Source: CALKWS01 sp035302405 (GTDB lineage: Bacteria; Actinomycetota; Actinomycetes; Actinomycetales; Beutenbergiaceae). From it: 5,987 nt of DNA. The DNA lies in contig DATGSR010000220.1 of NCBI GenBank assembly GCA_035302405.1, positions 1-5,987 of the forward strand, given 5' to 3'. A program made the translations under genes and the position numbers. Shown one piece after another: positions 1-5,239 of the stretch; position 1 is the first letter of the stretch, and every line of letters starts with the position of its first letter. The notes under the pieces were generated by a model. It was given only the letters and a program-made list of their open reading frames with translations. It searched no databases and was not told the DNA's origin.

Positions 1-234
1 TCCGGCGACGGGTATCCAGGTCAGCGCCGCGGCCAGCACCCAGATTGGTGCGGTGTAGGCCAGCAGGATGCCGCCACCGGCGTAGAGCGCGCCGACGACC
101 GCCAGCACGCCGATCGCCAGCGTGATGAGCTGGGATAGCGATAGGCCCAGCAGCACGCCTCGCCGGGTGAGGCGGGAGAACTTCACCGGCACCAGCTCCG
201 AGGACACCGTGCACTCGTTCTGCTTCGCGGTCAT
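1..234 (-). CDS. SCO6880-type conjugation-associated membrane protein, N-terminal part (cut by the window edge)
   Basis: This is the first 78 codons of a gene that continues past the left edge. The protein starts MTAKQNECTVSSELVPVKF and carries a basic PVKFSRLTRRGVLLGLS motif (about residues 16-32). Two hydrophobic segments follow (about 33-53 and 56-76), separated by a short Gly-rich turn. This N-terminal architecture is what I recall for SCO6880-family proteins of actinobacterial conjugation loci, which resemble PrgI-like inner-membrane components of type IV secretion; the remainder cannot be seen. The ATG start is supported by AAAGGAG at 246-252, which overlaps the end of the upstream TrbL-like gene. 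The intergenic gap is only 8 bp, so the two genes are almost certainly cotranscribed. The role in a membrane transfer complex is inferred from the family and from the neighbours. Confidence 0.8.
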   Translation of the reverse strand, partial: MTAKQNECTVSSELVPVKFSRLTRRGVLLGLSLSQLITLAIGVLAVVGALYAGGGILLAYTAPIWVLAAALTWIPVAG

Positions 235-242
235 GGCCGCCC

Positions 243-1709
243 TTACTCCTTTCCGGTCGGCTTCGGCGCCGGTGGCGGTGGTTGCTTCGGCGGACGCGGC
301 TGCGGCGTTGATGTGCCTGGCGAGGACGTCTTCGGCTCCGCAGCGGGTGGAGCCTTGGGCGCCGACGAGGACGGCGGTGGCCCTGTCTGAGCCGCCGGCG
401 GCGGCGTGCTCCCGGTCTGCCCGGCGGCGTCTGCGGCGGTTTCGCCCTGGCCCCCGAGGGCTTTGCCGACCTTGGGTCCGGCGGTGGCGGCATCCTTGGC
501 GACCTTGGCGCCGATCACAGCCGCGGCGGCCGGACCAGCCGCCGCAGCACCAGCACCGGCCCCGGCTCCGCCACTCGCGCCAGCTCCCGCAGACCCGCTC
601 GCAGCGGCCTTGCCCCCGCCCGAGGCCTGGGGTGCGGGGGTCTTTGGCTGCGGCGGATGCTTCCCGCCACCGCCACCGCCACCGCCGCCGTCGCCGTCGT
701 CCCCGCCACCGGACTTACCGCCGCTGCCTTCACCACCACCGTCGAGGACCTTCTTCGGCTCACCGCCGCCCTGGGGCTTGGTGGGTGTCGGGATGGGCCG
801 GTTGAGTGCCTGTTTGGCGTCCTCCTCCGAGCCGATCGCGTGGTACATGTCGAAGCCCACGAACGACAGGAACTTGTACGTCAGATACGGCGCGAAGGCA
901 GCCATTGCCATCAGCACGATCCCGGCGATCGGGTCGGACACCGAGGACAGGTCTCCATCGATCGGCGCGGACACTTGGGTAATCGCCACCAGGAACATGA
1001 CGACGAGGACGAGCTTGGAGCAGATCAGGGCGATGACGAACATCGCCCACTTCCCGATCCACCCCCGCGTGGCATCCCACGAGGCGCCGGAGAACGCCAG
1101 CGGTGCGAGCACGATCGCCACCAGCAGCAGTGCCTTGCGCACGAGGAGCGACAGCCAGACGATGGCGGCCGCGGCAATCGCGAGACCGGCGAGGAAGATC
1201 GTGATGATCGCCCCCACCCCGGGCGCGGCGATATTGATCCCCACCAGCCCGGCGGCAAGCAGAGTGATCTTGTCGCCCATCGATTCGGTGGTCTCCCCGG
1301 CGGCCTGGATGATCCCGATGGACAGCTGATCGACGATCTCCAACAACAACGCCGTCAGGGTGATGACAACGAACGAGCCGAGCACCGACTTGGCGAGCCC
1401 GAGCGCGGCGCGGGACAGGGCGGTGGGGTCGCGGCGGATGAGCCCGGTGATCAGCTGGAGGCAGAAGAAGATCAGCATCACGAACACCGCGATGCCGAAC
1501 AGGATGTTGTAGACCGCCACATACTCCTCGCGGGTGACATCGACCAACGTGGTCGTGTCGAACACGGTCCAGACGGCCTCGAACAGCCACCCGGCGGCGG
1601 CGCCCATGGCTTGGGCAAGCCAGTCGAACGGCGCGGCCACGAGGCTGGCGGCGGCTTCGCCGGCGGTATCGCAGACCGACGAGATGATGGGGACGTCGCA
1701 CACACCCAC
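243..1709 (-). CDS. TrbL/SCO6881-like polytopic conjugation membrane protein with a long low-complexity tail
   Basis: The 488-residue protein has a hydrophobic N-terminal two thirds. Likely membrane segments are near residues 66-90, 104-126, 148-190 (two helices), 192-207, 222-246 and 261-283, with a shorter apolar region at 20-48. Conserved-looking cores include LIRRDPTALSRAALGL (90-105) and RKALLLVAIVLAPLAFSGAS (191-210). This matches TrbL/VirB6-like inner-membrane subunits of mating-channel systems; the actinobacterial version is the SCO6881 type. From about residue 300 the chain is hydrophilic and biased: a run of nine Gly at 341-349, then Ala/Gly-rich and Pro/Ser/Thr-rich stretches ending APKPTGKE. 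The start is GTG, chosen because GAGGAG (1719-1724) lies about 9 nt upstream and the apolar N-terminus begins there. It follows the DUF6112-like gene by 40 bp and precedes the SCO6880-like gene by 8 bp. The channel role is inferred from family and context. Confidence 0.85.
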   Translation of the reverse strand: MGVCDVPIISSVCDTAGEAAASLVAAPFDWLAQAMGAAAGWLFEAVWTVFDTTTLVDVTREEYVAVYNILFGIAVFVMLIFFCLQLITGLIRRDPTALSRAALGLAKSVLGSFVVITLTALLLEIVDQLSIGIIQAAGETTESMGDKITLLAAGLVGINIAAPGVGAIITIFLAGLAIAAAAIVWLSLLVRKALLLVAIVLAPLAFSGASWDATRGWIGKWAMFVIALICSKLVLVVMFLVAITQVSAPIDGDLSSVSDPIAGIVLMAMAAFAPYLTYKFLSFVGFDMYHAIGSEEDAKQALNRPIPTPTKPQGGGEPKKVLDGGGEGSGGKSGGGDDGDGGGGGGGGGKHPPQPKTPAPQASGGGKAAASGSAGAGASGGAGAGAGAAAAGPAAAAVIGAKVAKDAATAGPKVGKALGGQGETAADAAGQTGSTPPPAAQTGPPPSSSAPKAPPAAEPKTSSPGTSTPQPRPPKQPPPPAPKPTGKE

Positions 1710-1749
1710 CGGGAATCACTCCTCAAAGGTCGAGTCGATTGGGGTGGGG

Positions 1750-2061
1750 TCAGACCTGCTGGCCGACGTTCCAGAAGAAGTTGATCAGCGTCACGCTCGC
1801 GCCGCAGATCACCGCGGCCCCGCAGCTCACGAGAACGCCGACCTTGCCCCGGCCCGCCAGGTGCGGGTTGGAGGAGTTGGCGCCGAAGCCCCACACGATC
1901 GCCGAGATGATCAGCGCCAGGACGGACAGGATGAGACCGATGGTCATGACGGCGCCGACGATCGTGCGTAGCTGGGCGATACCGGGCAGGCCGTCGCTGT
2001 TGGGGTCGATGTTGATGTTCATCGGCGCGAGCGCCGGCAGAACGGAGATGAGATCGAACAC
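1750..2061 (-). CDS. Small two-helix membrane protein, DUF6112-type, paralogue of the next gene upstream
   Basis: The 103-residue protein has two apolar helices (about residues 35-59 and 74-97), a short loop containing N65-P-H and a basic RGKVG, and a conserved end GQQV. It shares a clear pattern with the 88-residue protein encoded just upstream: DGLxGIxxLR, then GAxxTxxLI, a KVG/RVG turn, GAAVxxG and a terminal GQQ. I read both as DUF6112-family proteins of actinobacterial conjugation loci. Size and topology resemble VirB2/TrbC-type pilin-like subunits, but no such role is demonstrated. The GTG start has AGGAG at 2070-2074, 8 nt away. An internal ATG (residue 14) would give 90 residues, closer to the paralogue, but I see no good ribosome binding site for it. 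The gene lies between its paralogue and the TrbL-like gene. Confidence 0.85.
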   Translation of the reverse strand: MFDLISVLPALAPMNINIDPNSDGLPGIAQLRTIVGAVMTIGLILSVLALIISAIVWGFGANSSNPHLAGRGKVGVLVSCGAAVICGASVTLINFFWNVGQQV

Positions 2062-2069
2062 GATGGTGT

Positions 2070-2120
2070 CTCCTGACGAACGGACCCACCCGAGGGGCGG
2101 GGACGCGGAAGGGGTTCGTC
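2070..2120 (-). promoter_or_regulatory. Two-tier RNA hairpin next to the RBS of the 103-residue DUF6112 gene
   Basis: In the sense orientation, GACGAAC (2120-2114) can pair with GTTCGTC (2081-2075). Inside it, CCCGCCC (2101-2095) can pair with GGGTGGG (2091-2085) across a 3-nt loop, with one G-U pair. The outer stem ends directly beside the AGGAG ribosome binding site at 2074-2070. It could be an intercistronic stability, processing or translational-coupling element, or a chance fold in GC-rich DNA. It is the only notable structure in the 123-bp gap between the two DUF6112-like genes. Confidence 0.35.
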
Positions 2121-2184
2121 GGTCAGGTGCACCGTTCGCCCCAGTGTCGCCGCAGCCACGACGAGGTCGAGGACCGGCAGAGCC

Positions 2185-2451
2185 TCAGAGTTGCTGGCCG
2201 AGCCCGATGAGCCAGTTCATCCACGCCACCCCACCGCCAGCCAGAACCGCAGCACCCAGTGCGGTCCATGCCCCGACGCGCGCCTTGGTGGCCGCAGAAT
2301 GGTTGCCGTTGGCGGCGGCGATGGCCCAGGCGATCGCGCAGACGATCAACATCAGCACCGCGGTGATGAGCACGAACGTGAGCAGCGCACCGATCACCTC
2401 CCGCAGGTCACCGATTCCTTCCAGGCCGTCGAAGTCGGGGAACACATCCAT
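2185..2451 (-). CDS. Small two-helix membrane protein, DUF6112-type
   Basis: The 88-residue protein starts MDVFPDFDGLEGIGDLREVI. It has two apolar helices (about 20-47 and 62-84) flanking a short polar loop rich in N, H, S and K, and ends GLGQQL. I recognise this as the DUF6112 type found beside SCO6880/SCO6881-like genes in actinobacteria. Function is not established; size and two-helix topology fit a pilin-like or channel-accessory subunit of the transfer machinery, which is inference. The ATG is preceded by GGGAG (2461-2465) at 9 nt. It is the first gene of the transfer cluster visible here, and the 138 bp upstream separates it from the fluoride genes on the same strand. It is paralogous to the following 103-residue protein, suggesting an old tandem duplication. 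Confidence 0.86.
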   Translation of the reverse strand: MDVFPDFDGLEGIGDLREVIGALLTFVLITAVLMLIVCAIAWAIAAANGNHSAATKARVGAWTALGAAVLAGGGVAWMNWLIGLGQQL

Positions 2452-2589
2452 GCCGCTCAGCTCCCAACTGGCGTAGGCAAGTGTTCGAAGCGTTCGTAAT
2501 CCATGCTGGTGAGGTGCGTGTGGAGGACCCGGAGGTTGCTGGGGCAGTTTGCAGACCCACGGCCCGGAGCGCCGTTCCGGTGGCCGAGG

Positions 2590-2955
2590 CTATGGCGTGG
2601 TGATGAGGATTCCGGTGATGGACAGCGTCGTGCAGGTGATGAGCATGCCGGGGCCGTGGAGCAGCGCTGCGGTGTAGCGCTTGGCGATGAGCAGGCGGAT
2701 GCTTTCGAGGCTGGCGGTGCTGAAGGTGGTGTAGCCGCCGAGTAGCCCAGTGGCCAAGATCGCGCCCCACGGATGGCCGAGGGTGAGCCCGGTGACCAGG
2801 CCCAGGAGGAGTGAGCCGGTGAGGTTGACGATCATGGTGCCCCACGGGAATCGGGCGCGAAGTCGTGCGGGCAGGCTGTTGTCGGCTAGGTAGCGCAGTG
2901 CTGAGCCGATTCCGCCAGCGAGAGCGATGGCAAGTGCAAGGAGCAGTTCGTTCAT
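2590..2955 (-). CDS. crcB: Fluoride channel FluC/CrcB, second subunit
   Basis: The 121-residue, four-helix protein has the full set of CrcB/Fluc signatures: GGIGSALRYL (14-23), WGTMIVNLTGSLLLG (38-52) with the pore-region Asn44, and GLLGGYTTFSTAS (70-82). Fluc channels are antiparallel dimers that let fluoride leave the cytoplasm passively. Two genes in tandem, as here, usually mean a heterodimer. Of the two Phe-box positions after the TT motif, this subunit keeps the first (F78) but has Ala81 at the second. Its ATG overlaps the stop of the other fluC gene by 4 bp (ATGA, 2952-2955), implying translational coupling; the only RBS-like stretch is a weak GAAGGG inside the upstream gene. Length is normal for the family. 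Confidence 0.96.
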   Translation of the reverse strand: MNELLLALAIALAGGIGSALRYLADNSLPARLRARFPWGTMIVNLTGSLLLGLVTGLTLGHPWGAILATGLLGGYTTFSTASLESIRLLIAKRYTAALLHGPGMLITCTTLSITGILITTP

Positions 2956-3401
2956 GAGCGTGCCCTTCGGGTGCGGGCGGTGAGGATGCCGGTCCAGCTG
3001 GCCAGACTGCCGAGGAGAACGGTGGCGAGTCCGTAACCGAGCGCTTCGGCGATGTGGTGGCCGATCAGCAGCGCGGCGATGTCGCTCGCGAGCAGGCTGT
3101 AGGTGGTGTAGCCGCCGAGCAGTCCGGTGCCCAGCAGCAGGCGTAGGTCGCGTCGTCGTCCGCGGTCTGGGCCGCCGAGGGCTAGGGACTCGATGAGGAC
3201 ACCGAGCAGAAATGCGCCCGTGATGTTGATGATGAAGATGCCCAGCGGGAGTCCGGCCGTGTCTCCGATAAGCGCGTCGAGCAGGTAGCGGGCGAGGGTT
3301 CCGACAGTTCCGCCGAGGGCGACCAATCCGATGCCGCGTAGACCCGGCCCAGTGTCAGCGTCGGTGTCGAGCGGTTCGTTGACTGACAGCTCGTCTGTCA
3401 T
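2952..3401 (-). CDS. crcB: Fluoride channel FluC/CrcB, first subunit, riboswitch-controlled
   Basis: The 149-residue CrcB/Fluc protein has an acidic, hydrophilic N-terminal extension of about 22 residues, which is common in the larger partner of gram-positive pairs. Signatures are GGTVGTLARYL (30-40), GIFIINITGAFLLG (54-67) with Asn59, and GTGLLGGYTTYS (91-102). The first Phe-box position is Tyr101 and the second Leu104, so it differs from canonical homodimeric channels and from its partner. The protein should insert in the cytoplasmic membrane and pair with the downstream 121-residue subunit in an antiparallel heterodimer. The ATG has AGGAG (3409-3413) at 7 nt. That site lies inside a hairpin downstream of a fluoride riboswitch, so expression is probably fluoride-induced. 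I assign the family with high confidence; the heterodimer is inferred. Confidence 0.96.
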   Translation of the reverse strand: MTDELSVNEPLDTDADTGPGLRGIGLVALGGTVGTLARYLLDALIGDTAGLPLGIFIINITGAFLLGVLIESLALGGPDRGRRRDLRLLLGTGLLGGYTTYSLLASDIAALLIGHHIAEALGYGLATVLLGSLASWTGILTARTRRARS

Positions 3402-3410
3402 CGGCAGTCT

Positions 3411-3454
3411 CCTATCTCACAGGCGCGCGCCGTGGCGCGCAGTGTCGAGATAGG
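3411..3454 (-). promoter_or_regulatory. RBS-sequestering hairpin, expression platform of the fluoride riboswitch
   Basis: In the sense strand CCTATCTC (3454-3447) is the exact complement of GAGATAGG (3418-3411), which contains the first bases of the AGGAG ribosome binding site of fluC. The stem continues after a one-base bulge with ACA (3445-3443) against TGT (3421-3419). It is capped by an inner GCGCGC/GCGCGC stem. The 5' arm also shares bases 3454-3453 with the pseudoknot strand of the riboswitch. This fits a translation-type switch: fluoride binding ties up the anti-RBS arm and frees the ribosome binding site. The pairing is seen directly; the mechanism is inferred. Confidence 0.75.
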
Positions 3455-3503
3455 GACCGTTGTCACGTCCGTGAGGTTGGTGCCGGTGAGCCCCACCACC
3501 GGG
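3447..3503 (-). promoter_or_regulatory. Fluoride riboswitch (crcB motif) upstream of the fluC pair
   Basis: Read on the minus strand, the leader has stem CCGGTG (3502-3497) / CACCGG (3488-3483) closing an 8-nt loop GTGGGGCT. The known fluoride aptamer has an equivalent loop of type AUGAGGCC between its first stem arms. A linker with AACC follows, then a second stem TCAC (3474-3471) / GTGA (3466-3463), then ACGGTCCCTATC, which parallels the aptamer's 3' GAUGGCCUCUAC. Loop bases GGGGCT (3494-3489) pair with GGTCCC (3458-3453) as the expected pseudoknot, with two G-U pairs. Position in front of two crcB genes is what is known for this riboswitch class. Deviations from the consensus (GUG instead of AUG in the loop, shortened second stem) leave a little doubt. 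A possible -10-like GACAAT lies at 3530-3525, without a clear -35. Confidence 0.83.
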
Positions 3504-3612
3504 CGCCGCGAGGGGCGCTTTTCTATTGTCGCACGACGGCATTGCCATCGGTGCGTAGAGCCAGGGTCGATGAGTTGGCTCATGCGGAGCCGTACGATCA
3601 GGCGGGCCGGGG

Positions 3613-4044
3613 TCAGGTGTCGGTGAGTTCGGTCAGGAGGGTGCGGACGCGGAGGTCGATGTCGTCGCGGACCAGGCGCATCCGCTCGATGCCCTCGATG
3701 CCGCGGGTGGAGGGTTCATCGGTGTGCCAGGTCTCGATGGTCCCGGTCATGCCGTCGAGGGGTTCGACGTGTGCTTCGTCGCCGAGCACGATGACCCGGT
3801 CCACGCGGGCGAGTAGTTCGGGGTCGATGGGCTTCGGGGACTCGCCGGCCATATCGGCCCCGGCCTCGGCGATCGCTTCGGTCGAGAGGCTGTTGAGTGA
3901 CCCGCCGGGCTTGGTGCCGGCCGAGTGGACCTCGATCGCATCGCCGGCCCGGTGTCGGAGCAGTGCGGCGGCCATCTGGGACTTGCCGCCGTTCTTGACG
4001 CAGACGAAGAGGGCGCTGGGCTTGGGAGCGGGTGCGGTGGTCAT
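3613..4044 (-). CDS. arsC: Arsenate reductase of the mycothiol-transferase (LMW phosphatase fold) type
   Basis: The 143-residue protein has the N-terminal phosphate-binding loop LFVCVKNGGKSQMA (12-25), with nucleophilic Cys15 and a Lys21 where classical LMW phosphatases have Arg. HSAGTKP (40-46) and DRVIVLGDE (82-90) follow, then the late acidic TDEP (108-111). As I recall, the C. glutamicum arsenate-mycothiol transferases have the same NGGKSQMA loop. In that pathway the enzyme joins arsenate to mycothiol and mycoredoxin releases arsenite. No second or third resolving Cys is visible, unlike the thioredoxin-linked S. aureus ArsC. It acts in the cytosol and feeds arsenite to Acr3, whose gene it overlaps by 4 bp (ATGA, 4041-4044). 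AGGAAG at 4052-4057 supports the ATG. A longer open frame that extends upstream inside acr3 is not real. Confidence 0.94.
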   Translation of the reverse strand: MTTAPAPKPSALFVCVKNGGKSQMAAALLRHRAGDAIEVHSAGTKPGGSLNSLSTEAIAEAGADMAGESPKPIDPELLARVDRVIVLGDEAHVEPLDGMTGTIETWHTDEPSTRGIEGIERMRLVRDDIDLRVRTLLTELTDT

Positions 4045-5159
4045 GGTCGGGCTTCCTGAGTTCTGCGGGCGGGGACGGTGGGGTCGTTCGGGAAGAGCCG
4101 CCGGCCGGCCCGCAGGGCGACATAGACGAGGCCGACGAGGACGGGGACCTCGATGAGGGGGCCGACGACTCCGGCGAGGGCTTGGCCGGAGGTGACGCCG
4201 AAGGTGCCGATCGCCACGGCGATGGCCAGTTCGAAGTTGTTGCCCGAGGCGGTGAAAGCCACAGTGGTCGATTTTGCGTAGCTGAGGCCTGAGGCTTTCG
4301 AGGCAAGCAGGCCGATGGCGAACATGAGCGCGAAGTAGATGAACAGCGGGACGGCGATCCGGGCGACGTCGAGGGGCTGGGAGGTGATGGCCTCGCCCTG
4401 GAGTGCGAACAGCAGCACGATAGTGAACAGCAGCCCGTACAGCGCCCATGGCCCGAGTTTGGGCAGGAACTTCTCCTCGTACCACTGCCGTCCCTTGGCC
4501 TTCTCACCGAACACGCGGGTGAGGAACCCTGCGAGCAGGGGGATGCCGAGGAACACGAGCACGGAAGCCACGATCGCCCAGACGGAGAAGTCCACCGAGG
4601 TGGTCGGCAGGCCCAGCCACGACGGCAGGAGCTGGAGGTAGAACCAGCCCAGTGCGCCGAAGGCGAAGACCTGGAACACCGAGTTGATCGCTACCAGGAC
4701 GGCGGCGGCCTCGCGGTCACCGCAGGCCAGGTCGTTCCAGATGAGGACCATGGCGATGCACCGAGCCAGGCCCACGATGATCAGACCAGTGCGGTACTCG
4801 GGCAGGTCGGACAGGAAGACCCAGGCCAGGACAAACATGAGTGCCGGACCGACGAGCCAGTTGAGTACCAGCGACAGCCCGAGCAGCCGCTTGTCGCCGG
4901 TCACCCGGTGAGTCTCGTCGTAGCGGACCTTCGCCAGCACCGGATACATCATCACGAGCAACCCCATAGCGATCGGCAGCGAGACCTCACCGATCGTGAC
5001 AGCCTCCAATGCGGTGTTCAGGCCAGGCACGAAGCGCCCCAGCATGAGTCCGATGGCCATGGCGAGCACGATCCAGGCCGGCAACCACCGGTCCAGGAAG
5101 GACATCTCCTTGATCACCGGCGCGGCGCTCTGCGCAGGCGTGGTTGCTGTCGTGCTCAT
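4041..5159 (-). CDS. acr3: Arsenite efflux permease of the ACR3 family
   Basis: The 372-residue protein has about ten membrane helices and an N-terminal cytoplasmic tail. Diagnostic motifs are GLARCIAMVLIWNDLACGD (130-148) with Cys134, and ASGNNFELAIAVAIGTFG (304-321) with Glu310. These match the Cys and Glu that I recall as essential in C. glutamicum Acr3 (129 and 305), both shifted by five. The protein exports As(III), and possibly Sb(III), using the proton motive force. The open frame could start 22 codons further upstream at 5225, but I chose the ATG at 5159: it has AGGA at 5169-5172, and the longer start would lie in the -35 box of its own putative promoter. It is cotranscribed with arsC downstream and divergent from arsR, whose product should repress it. 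Confidence 0.97.
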   Translation of the reverse strand: MSTTATTPAQSAAPVIKEMSFLDRWLPAWIVLAMAIGLMLGRFVPGLNTALEAVTIGEVSLPIAMGLLVMMYPVLAKVRYDETHRVTGDKRLLGLSLVLNWLVGPALMFVLAWVFLSDLPEYRTGLIIVGLARCIAMVLIWNDLACGDREAAAVLVAINSVFQVFAFGALGWFYLQLLPSWLGLPTTSVDFSVWAIVASVLVFLGIPLLAGFLTRVFGEKAKGRQWYEEKFLPKLGPWALYGLLFTIVLLFALQGEAITSQPLDVARIAVPLFIYFALMFAIGLLASKASGLSYAKSTTVAFTASGNNFELAIAVAIGTFGVTSGQALAGVVGPLIEVPVLVGLVYVALRAGRRLFPNDPTVPARRTQEARP

Positions 5160-5175
5160 CCGCTGGGGTCCTCGT

Positions 5176-5218
5176 ATCGATGAATGTCTATCCGCCACGC
5201 TAACCGCCACATCGATGA
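5176..5218. repeat. Direct repeat ATCGATGA flanking CCGCCAC repeats, candidate ArsR operator region
   Basis: ATCGATGA occurs at 5176-5183 and 5211-5218 in the same orientation, 35 bp apart. CCGCCAC occurs twice between them (5192-5198, 5204-5210). The right copy is part of a perfect CATCGATG palindrome (5210-5217). The repeats overlap the acr3 promoter and sit just upstream of arsR, where an ArsR dimer would be expected to bind. That they are the operator is inference. Confidence 0.4.
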
Positions 5219-5225
5219 CCGTCAA
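5197..5225 (-). promoter_or_regulatory. Putative promoter of acr3-arsC
   Basis: On the minus strand a -35-like TTGACG (5225-5220) is followed after exactly 17 bp by a -10-like TAGCGT (5202-5197). The start of transcription would fall near 5190, giving a leader of about 30 nt to the acr3 ATG with its own ribosome binding site. The -10 is imperfect. The element overlaps the repeats likely used by ArsR. Confidence 0.5.
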
Positions 5226-5227
5226 TG

Positions 5228-5233
5228 TAAGAT
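5228..5233 (+). promoter_or_regulatory. Putative -10 box of arsR, suggesting a leaderless transcript
   Basis: TAAGAT fits the actinobacterial TANNNT -10 pattern and ends 6 bp before the arsR ATG. Transcription would therefore begin at or next to the start codon. No good -35 is seen at 17 bp. A GGGG at 5234-5237 is too close to the ATG to be a good ribosome binding site, which also favours leaderless translation. Confidence 0.4.
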
Positions 5234-5239
5234 GGGGCG

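Noticed and set aside
515..763. GGT/GGC/GCC-rich stretch considered as a tandem DNA repeat array
   Set aside because: The units are irregular and encode the low-complexity Gly/Ala tail of the TrbL-like protein; no true repeat unit can be defined.
122..1784. Long plus-strand frames rich in Pro, Arg and His opposite the TrbL-like gene
   Set aside because: They are compositional shadows of GC-rich coding DNA on the minus strand, with no recognisable motifs and no ribosome binding sites that fit.
2564..2580. CCGGA/TCCGG hairpin about 10 nt after the second fluC stop, as a terminator
   Set aside because: A 5-bp stem with a 7-nt loop and no T-run is weak evidence in GC-rich DNA.
3420..3440. GCGCGC runs before fluC considered as an independent repeat or intrinsic terminator
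   Set aside because: They form the inner stem of the RBS-masking hairpin, and no U-tract follows, so a translational rather than transcriptional switch is the better reading.
3577..3591. GGCTC/GAGCC hairpin 22 nt after the arsC stop, as a terminator
   Set aside because: Only 5 bp of stem and no T-rich tract follows on the minus strand. Termination here is possible but not supported.
4045..4485. Frame joining arsC to an N-terminal extension inside acr3
   Set aside because: The extension is Arg/Pro/His-rich nonsense overlapping the real acr3 frame. The arsC ATG at 4044 has AGGAAG at the right distance and begins just before the phosphate loop.
5160..5225. Longer acr3 start at 5225 adding 22 residues
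   Set aside because: The added segment would run through the putative acr3 promoter and operator repeats, and the ATG at 5159 has a well-spaced AGGA site. The shorter length also aligns the key Cys and Glu with known Acr3.
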